Source: Cryptosporangium minutisporangium
Lineage (GTDB): Bacteria > Actinomycetota > Actinomycetes > Mycobacteriales > Cryptosporangiaceae
Assembly: GCF_039536245.1 (NCBI RefSeq)
Contig: NZ_BAAAYN010000006.1
Span: 186,001 to 250,000 of the forward strand
DNA: 64,000 nucleotides
Direction of reading: 5' to 3'
This document shows positions 34,108 through 42,509 of the stretch, piece by piece. The stretch's first letter is position 1; every line of letters starts with the position of its first letter. A program made the translations under genes and the position numbers. Under the pieces are notes generated by a model. The model saw only the letters and a list, made by a program, of their open reading frames with translations, was not told where the DNA came from and did no database searches.

Positions 34108-36723
34108 ATGGATCTCGATTCCTATTTCTCGATCGGCGCGACGAGTATCGACTCCGCGCAGAACACCTTCACCAACCGCACCGTCGAGCTCGACGCGTTC
34201 GCGCAGGCGCTGGACGCGATCGCCGTGTCGTACCCCCGCGCGGTGGAGGCGGTGGAGGACCTGACGAGCCCGCGGCGGAACGTGTTGACGTTCTACGGCG
34301 TCGGCGGGATCGGCAAGACCCGGCTCTCCCGCGAGCTGGAGACGCGTTACCTGGCAGCGCCCGCCGATGGCGATGCCGAGCGGCTGAGCCACCGGGTGGA
34401 TTTCGAGGCCGGCTCCGCCACCGACGTGGAGGGGCTGTTGCTGGGGCTGCGGGCCGCGCTCGGGTCCTACCGCCCGTGCTGGCCGGCGTTCGACCTCGGA
34501 TTCGCGGTCTACTGGGAGCGGGCCCACCCCGGCGAGGCGATGCGCACGGTGCTGAACGACTCGTCGTCGTTCCGCCGGATCCGCCGCGACGTCGACCTCG
34601 GGAGCCAGCTGCAGAAGGCCATCGAGGAGCTGCTGTCGTCGGCGGGCGGTGTGCTCGGCATCTTCACCGCCGGTGCGCGGTTGGCCGGGCGGAGCGTCCG
34701 GGACCGGATCCGAGAGCGTCGCGTCCTGCAGGAGTGCCCGTTCTTCGAGCGTGTCGTCGACGAGCCCGACCCGGCGAAGATGCGCATCTACCTCTCGGTC
34801 CTGCTCGCCTGGGACCTGGCGCAGCTGCAGCAGAAGGCGTCCCGCGCCGGTCGGTCGCTCGCGCTCACGGTCTTCTTCGACACCTGGGAGCGGGTGCAGG
34901 ACGGCGAGCCCCGGTTAGGCAGTGTGGAGGACCTGCTCAGCCGCTTGGTCTGGCTGATGCCCACGACGCTGTTCGTGGTGAGCGGCCGGAATCGGCTCCG
35001 CTGGGCCGACGACGAGAGCCGCGCGCGCATGCAGTGGGCCGGCCCGGACCGGTGGCCCTATCTCGACGAGGGAGCCGGCCGGGTGGAGCCGCGCCAGCAT
35101 CTCGTCGGCGGACTGTCGCCCGAGGACAGTGACCGGTTCCTCCGGCTGCGCCTGATGCGGGACGCCGAGCCGGTGCTGTCACCGGAGGTCCGGCAGCAGA
35201 TCATCCGCGCCGCCCACGGCCTGCCGCTCTACCTCGATCTGGCCGCCGTGCGCTACGCCCAGCTGCTGGTCAGCGGCCGCACGCCGAGCCCGGAGGAGTT
35301 CGGGCAGCCGTTCCCGGAGATCGTGCTGCGCCTGATGGCCGACATGAGCACCCCGCAGCGCGCGTTACTGCGCATGGCGTCGCTGGTCGGCCGGTTCGAC
35401 CTCGACCTCCTGCTCGCCGGTGCGCCGGACCTGCCCGACTCGGAGATGTCGCGCTTCCTCCGCCGCTCGATCGTCCGCCACGAGCCGGAGGAGTACCTGC
35501 CGTACAGCCTGCACGAGACGCTGCGCCACGCGGTCCGCGGCGCCGACCTCGCCGAGGACCAGTGGTCGGACCGGGAGTGGCGACGGGCGGCGCAGCAGCT
35601 CACCGACGAGATGCACCGCCGGGTCGACCGCCACACCGGCGGAGACGTCTCGATGCTCTCGACCTACTTCCTGCAAGCGTTCCGCCTCGCGCCCACGCTG
35701 GGCGGAGTGGAGCCGTGGTTGTGGCAGCTCGCGGCCCGGCTCCAGTCCCTGGGCGCGCTACCGACGCTCGCGCTGGCCGGCGCGTCGCTCGAACGCGGGG
35801 CGCCGGCGCAGGTCGCCGCCGATGTCTTCGCCGCGGTGGCCCGTCGGCGTGAGCGCGGGCCGGAGCCGACCGCCCGGCTCCTGCGTCGCAGTCTGAACGA
35901 CCCGGAGCTCGACGAGGTGGGCCGTCAGTTCGCGACGCACTGGCTCGCCTGGATGCTCGACGAGACCGGTGACTGGGACGACGCCGAGCAACTCCGTCTC
36001 GGCCTCATCGCCAGGAACGGGCTGTTCGCGCCGTTCGTCAAGCACGCGCTCGGTCGCAGCGACTGGATCTGTGGCCGCCTCGACCGTGCCCGCGGCTGGG
36101 AGTTCGCGCTCTCCGACCCGCGTCAGCGGTTCTGGCAGACGGGCATCCAGGGCCGCGTCGAGTGGGTGCTCGGCCGGTTCGCCGAGGCCGAGGACCTCTA
36201 CGCCCAGCGGCTCGCCGCCGCCGAGGAGTTCGGGTCACCCCAGATGGTGGCCGACGTGCTGCGCGGACGGGCACAGCTGCTGTGCTTCACCGATCCGGCG
36301 CAGACCGGGCCCGGCCTGGAGGCCGCGGAGATCTACCGTCGGCTACGGGTGCCGGTGAGCGAGGCCGAGACCCGTGCGGCGCTCGCGGTGTCCACCCACG
36401 TCCCCGGGGAGACCGCCTCGACGCTGGCCGAGCTGGCGACCTGCCGCGCGTCCGGTGCCGGGGTGTGGGCGGACGCCGGCGAGGTCCTCGTTCGCTGCCT
36501 CGAGGGGGACGTCGAGGGCGCCCACGAGGTCCGGAGCCGGATGGCGACCGAACAGCAGGGCGCCGCGTACGGGTTCTGGCTGGCGATCACCGGGTGGTGG
36601 CTCGACGAGGCGAGCGGACAGCTCGAGGAGACCGACGCGCCGGGCGTCACCTGGCTCCACGGCGCAGACGACGCGCGGAGCCGCTGGCAGGAGGTGCTGC
36701 GCCGCCGGATCCCGAGCAGGTGA
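34108..36723 (+). CDS. STAND-type NTPase with helical repeat C-terminus
   Basis: 871 residues. The N-terminal NTPase domain has Walker A GVGGIGKT at 64-71, a Walker B-like hydrophobic strand ending LTVFFDTWE near 255 and a sensor strand TTLFVVSGRNRLRW. A winged-helix-like region follows (LMADMSTPQRALLRMASLVGRF), then TPR-type helices to the end (GRFAEAEDLYAQRLAAAEEFG). This is the AP-ATPase/STAND plan of signal-sensing switches, including regulators and anti-phage proteins. There is no DNA-binding or effector domain that I recognise, and no neighbour to suggest its role. Single-gene unit; 278 bases upstream hold no gene. Confidence 0.82.
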   Translation: MDLDSYFSIGATSIDSAQNTFTNRTVELDAFAQALDAIAVSYPRAVEAVEDLTSPRRNVLTFYGVGGIGKTRLSRELETRYLAAPADGDAERLSHRVDFEAGSATDVEGLLLGLRAALGSYRPCWPAFDLGFAVYWERAHPGEAMRTVLNDSSSFRRIRRDVDLGSQLQKAIEELLSSAGGVLGIFTAGARLAGRSVRDRIRERRVLQECPFFERVVDEPDPAKMRIYLSVLLAWDLAQLQQKASRAGRSLALTVFFDTWERVQDGEPRLGSVEDLLSRLVWLMPTTLFVVSGRNRLRWADDESRARMQWAGPDRWPYLDEGAGRVEPRQHLVGGLSPEDSDRFLRLRLMRDAEPVLSPEVRQQIIRAAHGLPLYLDLAAVRYAQLLVSGRTPSPEEFGQPFPEIVLRLMADMSTPQRALLRMASLVGRFDLDLLLAGAPDLPDSEMSRFLRRSIVRHEPEEYLPYSLHETLRHAVRGADLAEDQWSDREWRRAAQQLTDEMHRRVDRHTGGDVSMLSTYFLQAFRLAPTLGGVEPWLWQLAARLQSLGALPTLALAGASLERGAPAQVAADVFAAVARRRERGPEPTARLLRRSLNDPELDEVGRQFATHWLAWMLDETGDWDDAEQLRLGLIARNGLFAPFVKHALGRSDWICGRLDRARGWEFALSDPRQRFWQTGIQGRVEWVLGRFAEAEDLYAQRLAAAEEFGSPQMVADVLRGRAQLLCFTDPAQTGPGLEAAEIYRRLRVPVSEAETRAALAVSTHVPGETASTLAELATCRASGAGVWADAGEVLVRCLEGDVEGAHEVRSRMATEQQGAAYGFWLAITGWWLDEASGQLEETDAPGVTWLHGADDARSRWQEVLRRRIPSR

Positions 36724-36750
36724 GCGCTCCGCCGACCGCCAGCCCGGCGC

Positions 36751-37635
36751 TCAGCGGTCGACCGGGGACCCGGCGAGGAAGCCGGCGAGCGCCGCGGCCA
36801 GAGCGGCGGGCTGCTGCTCCTGGACGTTGTGGCCGGCGTCGATCTCGACGATCTCGGCGCGGGGGACCCGGGACCGGAACTCCTCGACCGCGCCCGGGCC
36901 CAGGAAGCCCTGCGTACCGCGGACCAGGAGGACCGGGACCGTCGCCTCCTCCACCGCCGGCCAGAGGTCGCGGAAGTCGACGTCGAACCTCGCGCCGGGT
37001 GGCGGGCTGGCGAGGTGGTGCTTGAACACGACCACGCCGTCGTCGCGCACGCGGGTGTTGAGGACGACGCCCCGGGCGAGCGCACGCCGCGAGGAGCCGA
37101 GGCCGGCGGCGAGGGCCAGCTCGACGATCTCCTCGCGGGATCCGAACTCCAACGGTCCGGAGAGGAAGGTCGTCACCGGCGCGGCGTCCTCGGGGCGCAG
37201 GCCGGGGCTGACGTCGACGAGGACCAGACGCTCGACCAGGTCCGGGCGGGCCTGCGCGAGCGCGAGCGCGGTGACGCCGCCGAGCGACTGGCCGACGAGG
37301 GTCTGCCGGGCGCCCGGCGCGTGCGCGTCGAGCACGGCCGCCACGGCGGCGGCGTTCGCGCGGGGCCCGTAGTCGAAGTCGTCCCGCCAGGCGGAGTCGC
37401 CGTGCCCGGGGAGGTCCACGGCGAGCGCGGACCGGCCGAGCGCGAGGATCGTCGCGTCCCAGGTGTGGGCGTTCAAGCCACCGCCGTGCAGCAGCGTGAT
37501 CCCGGGGGACTCGCCCCAGAGCAGCGCGCTGACCGTGCCGGCCGGCGTCGCGGCGTCGACGCGGCGCACGGTGGGGAGCGCGGCCGGCGCACCCACCTCC
37601 GCAGCCTCTTCGGCGAGGAATTCGAACTCGCTCAC
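36751..37635 (-). CDS. Alpha/beta hydrolase
   Basis: 294 residues. Oxyanion motif HGGGLNAHTW, nucleophile elbow GQSLGG with Ser near residue 116, and a late His in DAGHNVQEQQP that completes the triad. Cytoplasmic esterase, lactonase or C-C hydrolase type; substrate unknown. It lies downstream of a hairpin that appears to terminate the preceding citrate-synthase-like operon and is probably expressed on its own. Confidence 0.88.
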   Translation of the reverse strand: MSEFEFLAEEAAEVGAPAALPTVRRVDAATPAGTVSALLWGESPGITLLHGGGLNAHTWDATILALGRSALAVDLPGHGDSAWRDDFDYGPRANAAAVAAVLDAHAPGARQTLVGQSLGGVTALALAQARPDLVERLVLVDVSPGLRPEDAAPVTTFLSGPLEFGSREEIVELALAAGLGSSRRALARGVVLNTRVRDDGVVVFKHHLASPPPGARFDVDFRDLWPAVEEATVPVLLVRGTQGFLGPGAVEEFRSRVPRAEIVEIDAGHNVQEQQPAALAAALAGFLAGSPVDR

Positions 37636-37787
37636 GTGCTCTCCCTTCGGACCGGCGGACGCGGCCTAGGTGACCGCCGACGAGGCCTCACCCGCCTCCA
37701 TCGACCGCTGACGCCCGCTGGCGGCGCCCGTGGCGGTCACATTTTTCGGGAAGACCATCGCACGAGCCGACCCGCAGCATGGACTTT

Positions 37788-37831
37788 CGGGAAGAGCACC
37801 CCACGCGGCGCCGCGAGAGGTGCTCTTCCCG
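37788..37831 (-). terminator. Hairpin terminator of the CoA-transferase/lyase operon
   Basis: Perfect 13-base arms (37788-37800 and 37819-37831) flank an 18-base loop that contains the palindrome GCGGCGCCGC. It follows the citrate-synthase-like stop at 37871 on the minus strand. A partial copy of the left arm (TTTCGGGAAGA) lies at 37745-37755. Otherwise I see nothing in 37636-37870. Confidence 0.55.
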
Positions 37832-37870
37832 GCAATCGGCGGGCGGCGGCCCCGCGGGGACGCCGGGGCC

Positions 37871-38665
37871 TCAGGGCGCCGGGTGGTAGCTGGGGAGGAT
37901 GGAGCGGGGGATCGGTCCCTTGTTGCGCTGCCCGCTCCGGCTCTCCTCCCAGGCGTGGGCGAGGATCCCGACGCTGCGGCTGAGCACGAACAACCCGCGG
38001 GCCAGCGGCGCGGGGAACCCGAGCTCGGCGTAGATCACGGCGGTGGCGCCGTCGATGTTCATCGGGACCGGCCGCGCACGGCCGCGATTCAGCTCGGTCT
38101 CCACGGCCCGCGCCGCCGCGGCGTGCCGACCCTCGACCACTCCCTCGTCCACCGCGGCGTCGACCAGCGCGAGCAGCGGATCCCGCCGGGGATCGACCGG
38201 GTGGAACCGGTGGCCGAAGCCCGGTAGGTAGCGCGACCGCGACCGCCAGGCGGCGACCGTGGCCGCGGCGGCTTCCTCGAGGGCGCCGTCGAACGCCACC
38301 ACGTCGGTCAGCAGCTCGACGCACTGCTCGCCGGCGCCGCCGTGGACGTCGCCGAGCAGGTTGACACCGGTGGCCATCGCGTTGTTCAAGCCGATACCGC
38401 AGGTGGCCGCCATCCGAGCGGCGGCGATCGACGGGGCCTGCGGCCCGTGGTCGACGGAGGCCACCAGCGCGGCCTCCAGCAGCGCCGCCTGGCCGGGTGT
38501 CGGCAGATCACCGCGCACCAGCAACCAGATCATGCCGGGGAAACTCAGCGAGCCGATCAGCTCCTGCACCGGGCGGCCGCGGAGTTCGACGACGCCGGGC
38601 TCGATCCGGGAGACGCCGGTCGCCCACCAGTCGGCGACCTCCTGCCGGACCGACTCCGCGGTCAC
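37871..38665 (-). CDS. Citrate synthase-like lyase (citryl-CoA lyase type)
   Basis: 264 residues from GTG 38665, coupled to the CoA-transferase by a GTGA overlap. Citrate synthase C-terminal-type segments are visible: GIGLNNAMATGVNLLGDVHGGAGEQC, with the active-site His in VHGG, and GFGHRFHPVDPRRDPLL. It is shorter than full citrate synthase (about 430 residues) and matches citryl-CoA lyase-like enzymes that cleave or form (hydroxy)acyl-CoA with acetyl-CoA. Together with the CaiB enzyme upstream this implies activation of a dicarboxylic or hydroxy acid to CoA and its cleavage. Substrate unknown. Confidence 0.8.
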   Translation of the reverse strand: MTAESVRQEVADWWATGVSRIEPGVVELRGRPVQELIGSLSFPGMIWLLVRGDLPTPGQAALLEAALVASVDHGPQAPSIAAARMAATCGIGLNNAMATGVNLLGDVHGGAGEQCVELLTDVVAFDGALEEAAAATVAAWRSRSRYLPGFGHRFHPVDPRRDPLLALVDAAVDEGVVEGRHAAAARAVETELNRGRARPVPMNIDGATAVIYAELGFPAPLARGLFVLSRSVGILAHAWEESRSGQRNKGPIPRSILPSYHPAP

Positions 38666-39861
38666 GACGTGGCCTCCGCGGTGCGGGCGCCCCACGCCGC
38701 CAGCAGTTCGGGAATCCGTGCGGTGTCGGCCCCGAGGAGCGGCGCGGGCCCGGTGGGCGTCAACGGCTCCCCGTCGACGAGCACGCCGTTGCCGGTCATC
38801 CGCACGGTGCGCTGCTCGTCGCCGGGGAACGGGACTTCGGTGAGAAATCCGCGGTGCGCGAGCTGCTCGACCTCGACCGCCTGCGGCACGGTGAGGATGC
38901 GTGCCGCGGGTACCCCGGCCGCCGGGAGGATCTTCTCCCACTCCCGGGCGGTGCGCGCCCGCAGCGCCGCGTTGAGTTCCGCGTTCAGCGACTCCCGGTG
39001 GGCCTTCCGCGCCTCCCGCTCGGCGAACCGCTGGTCGAGTAGCAGGTCTTCCCGACCGACGAGGCGGCACAGCGTCTCGAACTGCTCCTGGCGATTCGCG
39101 GCGATGTTGAGTGGTCCGTCGGCGGCGTCGAACGTCCCCGACGGGGCCGCGGTCGCGTTCTGGTCGCCCATCGGTTCCGGGGGGACGCCGCTGACGAGGT
39201 AGTTGGAGACCGCCCAGCCCATCGACGACAACGACGCCTCCAACATCGACACGTCGAGGAACGTGCCCTCCCCGGTCCGCGCCCTGGCCGCGAGCGCCGC
39301 GGTGATGCTCAGGGCCGCCATCAGGCCCCCGACGGTGTCGGCGATCGGGAAACCCACCCGCAGCGGCGCGGTCTCCGGTGTGCCGGTGATGCTCATCATC
39401 CCGGCGAGTCCTTGGACGATCTGGTCGTAGGCCGGTGCCTGGCTCATCGGTCCGGTCTGGCCGAAGCCGCTGATCGCGCAGTAGACGAGGGCGGGGTTGA
39501 GCGAGCGGAGGCGCGCCCAGGGGAACCCCATCCGGGCCAGGACCCCGGCGCGAAAGTTCTCCAGGAGGACGTCGGCGCCGGTGACCAGCTGCTCGAAGGT
39601 GTGCTGGTCCGCGTCGTCCTTGAGGTTCAGCTCGATCGACTTCTTGCCCGCGTTCTGCGCCAGGAACGACGCGCCGACGCCGGCCCGGTTGAGCGTGGCG
39701 TCCGGACCCAGATGGCGGGCCAGGTCCCCGCGGCCCGGCGTCTCGACCTTGACGACCTCCGCCCCCAGCAGCATCAGGTGGTAGCTGCAGTAGGGCCCGG
39801 CGAGCACGTTCGTGAGGTCGAGGACGCGAATGCCGTCCAGCGGTCGTCCCTGCATTGGCAT
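38662..39861 (-). CDS. CaiB/BaiF-family CoA-transferase (family III)
   Basis: 399 residues from ATG 39861 with a GGAG site. Family III marks: LDLTNVLAGPYCSYHLMLLGAEVVKVE at the N-terminus, the catalytic Asp in the segment ending FPIADTVGGLMAALSI, and AYDQIVQGLAGMM. Transfers CoA between carboxylic acids. Co-transcribed with the citrate synthase-like lyase; the IclR gene sits directly upstream on the same strand. Confidence 0.89.
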   Translation of the reverse strand: MPMQGRPLDGIRVLDLTNVLAGPYCSYHLMLLGAEVVKVETPGRGDLARHLGPDATLNRAGVGASFLAQNAGKKSIELNLKDDADQHTFEQLVTGADVLLENFRAGVLARMGFPWARLRSLNPALVYCAISGFGQTGPMSQAPAYDQIVQGLAGMMSITGTPETAPLRVGFPIADTVGGLMAALSITAALAARARTGEGTFLDVSMLEASLSSMGWAVSNYLVSGVPPEPMGDQNATAAPSGTFDAADGPLNIAANRQEQFETLCRLVGREDLLLDQRFAEREARKAHRESLNAELNAALRARTAREWEKILPAAGVPAARILTVPQAVEVEQLAHRGFLTEVPFPGDEQRTVRMTGNGVLVDGEPLTPTGPAPLLGADTARIPELLAAWGARTAEATS

Positions 39862-39911
39862 GGCTCCTTCCGCGGCCACATGGTCCGACCGCGTTCCGAG
39901 GGAATGGCGGC

Positions 39912-40775
39912 CTACGCGCCCAGCGGGTGGTCGAAGCCCCGCTCCGAGAGCTGCCGGGCGACGTCGACGAGATCGCGCGCGTAGACGTCGACCTGCTCGT
40001 CGCCGAACCGCACGGTCGGACCGCTGAGCGTCAGGGCGGCGACCACCCCACCCGATCGGCCCTCGATCGGCACCGCCACCGCGGAGAGACCGGCCTCGCG
40101 CTCGCCGTGGCTGACCGCGTACCCGCGTTCCGCGGCCTCCGCGATCCACGCGCGCAGGGTGGACAGGTGCGCCTCCCCGTCGGGGGAGGCCTGGACGATC
40201 CGCCGCAGACGCTTGTCGTCGGCGTCCCGGAGCAGCACCTTCGCCGAGGCGCCGCCCCAGAGCGGCAACTCGTCCCCGATCCGGACCACGTGGCGCAACG
40301 CCTGCGGGCTCTCCTGCTGGGCGAGGCAGATCCGGGTCAGGTCGCGGGCCCCGTAGAGGTTCACCGTCTCGCGGTGTCGGGCGGACAGGTCGTTCATCGC
40401 GCGGGTCAGCTCCGGAGGCATCTCCCAGCTGCTCCGGGCCAGGTGGGCCCAGCGCCACAGCGCGGGACCGGCGAGGTAGCCGCCGGCGGTGGCCCAGAGC
40501 AGCCCGGTCTGCTCCAGCGTCTGCACCAGCCGGATGACCGTGGTCTTCGCCAGGCCCGTTCCGTCGGTGATGTCGCGGATGGTCACCACCGGCCGGTCCT
40601 CGGTCAGCAGGGACAGGATCTCCATCGCCCGCTGGACGCTGCGCACGCCGGTGGCATCGGCGCTAGCCGGGCCGTCTGTGGTTGCCGCACTCACTGATGG
40701 CACCTTCCCCGAGCGACGTCGAAATGCTTCTGGCGGTTGATTCTCGCCAGGGGCGGCCACGTCATCCATCGGCAA
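39912..40775 (-). CDS. IclR-family transcriptional regulator
   Basis: 287 residues from ATG 40775; a GTG at 40694 with AAGG upstream is an alternative that would remove a disordered N-terminus. Winged HTH (IRDITDGTGLAKTTVIRLVQTL) then the IclR effector domain (YAVSHGEREAGLSAVAVPI). Lies between the catabolic minus-strand genes and the divergent dehydrogenase operon, the usual place for a local regulator of both. Two repeats of a palindrome lie in its upstream region. Confidence 0.88.
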   Translation of the reverse strand: MPMDDVAAPGENQPPEAFRRRSGKVPSVSAATTDGPASADATGVRSVQRAMEILSLLTEDRPVVTIRDITDGTGLAKTTVIRLVQTLEQTGLLWATAGGYLAGPALWRWAHLARSSWEMPPELTRAMNDLSARHRETVNLYGARDLTRICLAQQESPQALRHVVRIGDELPLWGGASAKVLLRDADDKRLRRIVQASPDGEAHLSTLRAWIAEAAERGYAVSHGEREAGLSAVAVPIEGRSGGVVAALTLSGPTVRFGDEQVDVYARDLVDVARQLSERGFDHPLGA

Positions 40776-40830
40776 CTTTCCGGGAACCGCCTATTGCCAG
40801 CCGTGAGCGGGCACCCGTACGTTACACGCA

Positions 40831-40865
40831 GTCCGCAGAGCGGTCCATAAGGTCCGCAGAGCGGT
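40831..40865. promoter_or_regulatory. Tandem operator upstream of IclR
   Basis: GTCCGCAGAGCGGT occurs twice (40831-40844 and 40852-40865), 21 bases apart, two helical turns. Each copy contains the palindrome CCGC-AGA-GCGG. They lie in the 216-base divergent region between the IclR and aldehyde dehydrogenase genes, and are likely sites for IclR dimers. Confidence 0.55.
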
Positions 40866-40935
40866 TCGCGGCATAGCTCCGGATTACACGAGCCGGGTAT
40901 CGATCAAGGTCTTCCTCGCGGCGAGTGCCGTCCCT

Positions 40936-40953
40936 AACGTGTACGTACTAGTT
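40936..40953. promoter_or_regulatory. Imperfect palindrome before the aldehyde dehydrogenase
   Basis: AACGTGTAC-GTACTAGTT is an 18-base imperfect dyad (7 of 9 positions) with core GTACGTAC, about 40 bases before the dehydrogenase start. It resembles the dyad upstream of the TetR gene at 48977, so that regulator may act on the whole operon. Confidence 0.35.
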
Positions 40954-40991
40954 CGAACATTGCGCCGTTCCGCGTGACGAGGAGTGTGCGA

Positions 40992-42509
40992 GTGAGTCCA
41001 AACAGGGCAGATCCGCTGGACGGCAGGCCGATCCTGGACGCACTTCTGATCCGTCAGGAGAATTCCGGTCCCGTGCTCGCGGCTGCGCTGCTGGCCGGAC
41101 GCTGGGAGACCGACGGTGCGACCGCGGACCGGGTCGGCCCGTACACCCGGACCGTCGTCTCGCGGGCCCGGACCGCGGGGCTCGACGACGTCGGGAGCGC
41201 GGCCGAGTACGCGAGCCGCGCGGCCAGGACGATCGCCGCCCTCGCCCCCGCGACCAGGGCCGACATCCTGGAGCGAGCGGCGAACTCGGCGGCGGTGCAC
41301 CGCGACGCGCTCGCCCGGCTGATCGCCTGGGAGCTCGGCAAGCCGGTCAAGGACGGCCGGGGCGAGCTGGACCGCGTGGTGGACACGTTCCGCGTCTGTG
41401 CCGCCGAGGCCAGGCAGATCGGCGGCGACGTCCTCCCGGTCGCGGGATTCGGTCGTGGCGTCGGGAACACCGCGCTGACCTACCGCGCACCGGCCGGTGT
41501 CGCGCTCGCGATCACTCCGTTCAACGCACCGGCCAACCTGCTCGCCCACAAGCTCGGCGCGTCGTTCGCGGCCGGCAACACCACGATCGTCAAGACGCCG
41601 CCGCAGGCTCCGGCCAGCTCCGCGGCGATCGTCGCGCTGCTCCTCGACGCCGGCGCACCGCCGGAGGCCGTGCAAGTGCTGCACGGTGACGGGGCCGTCG
41701 GCGCGGCGCTGTGTGCGTTACCCGAGGTCAGCGTCGTGAGCTTCACCGGCAGCGCGGCGACCGGCGCGGCCGTCGCCCGGGCCGCGGGCGCGAAGCGGCT
41801 GGTCCTCGAACTCGGCGGGAACGCGGCCACGATCGTGTGCGCGGACGCCGACGTCGCGCACGCCGCGGCCGTCTGCGCGAAGACCGGCTACACGAACTCC
41901 GGCCAGAGCTGCATCTCCGTGCAGCGGGTCTACGTGCACCGCTCCCGGTTCGGCGAGTTCCTGGACGCGTTCCGGGCGGGCGTCACGGCGTTACGCGTCG
42001 GCGACCCGCTCGATCCGGCGACCGACGTCGGCTCCATGGTGGACGACGACGCCGCCGAGCGAGTCGTGCGGTGGAGCCGCGAGGCCTCCGACGCGGGCGC
42101 CACGATCGTCACCGGCGGCACCCGCGACGGCGCCACCGTCGCCCCGACGATCGTCGCCGATCCGCCCCCGACGGCGAACGTCGTCACCGAAGAGGTCTTC
42201 GGTGCGCTCGTCGCGGTGGTGCCGTTCGACGACTTCGACCAGGTCGTGCAGGAGTGCAACCGCAGCCGGTACGGGCTGCAGGCCGGGCTGTTCACCCGGG
42301 ACCTCGGGACGATCGTCCACGCGTGGCGCGAGCTCGAGGTCGGCGGCTTGATCGTCAACGGCTCCTCGAACTTCCGGCTCGACCACGTCCCGTTCGGCGG
42401 CGTCAAGGACTCCGGCTTCGGCCGGGAGACCCCGCGCTCGATGATCGAGGACTACACGGTGGTCAAGACGCTCGTCCTGCGCGGGATCTCGATTTGGGGC
42501 GATCGCTGA
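40992..42509 (+). CDS. Aldehyde dehydrogenase family protein
   Basis: 505 residues from GTG 40992, seven bases after GAGGAG. Motifs: APAGVALAITPFNAPANL, nucleotide-binding SFTGSAATGAAVA, the general-base Glu in LELGGN and the catalytic Cys in NSGQSCISVQRV. An NAD(P)-dependent aldehyde oxidation is expected. First gene of the operon leading into the TPP enzyme and the ABC importer; divergent from IclR. Substrate unknown. Confidence 0.9.
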   Translation: MSPNRADPLDGRPILDALLIRQENSGPVLAAALLAGRWETDGATADRVGPYTRTVVSRARTAGLDDVGSAAEYASRAARTIAALAPATRADILERAANSAAVHRDALARLIAWELGKPVKDGRGELDRVVDTFRVCAAEARQIGGDVLPVAGFGRGVGNTALTYRAPAGVALAITPFNAPANLLAHKLGASFAAGNTTIVKTPPQAPASSAAIVALLLDAGAPPEAVQVLHGDGAVGAALCALPEVSVVSFTGSAATGAAVARAAGAKRLVLELGGNAATIVCADADVAHAAAVCAKTGYTNSGQSCISVQRVYVHRSRFGEFLDAFRAGVTALRVGDPLDPATDVGSMVDDDAAERVVRWSREASDAGATIVTGGTRDGATVAPTIVADPPPTANVVTEEVFGALVAVVPFDDFDQVVQECNRSRYGLQAGLFTRDLGTIVHAWRELEVGGLIVNGSSNFRLDHVPFGGVKDSGFGRETPRSMIEDYTVVKTLVLRGISIWGDR

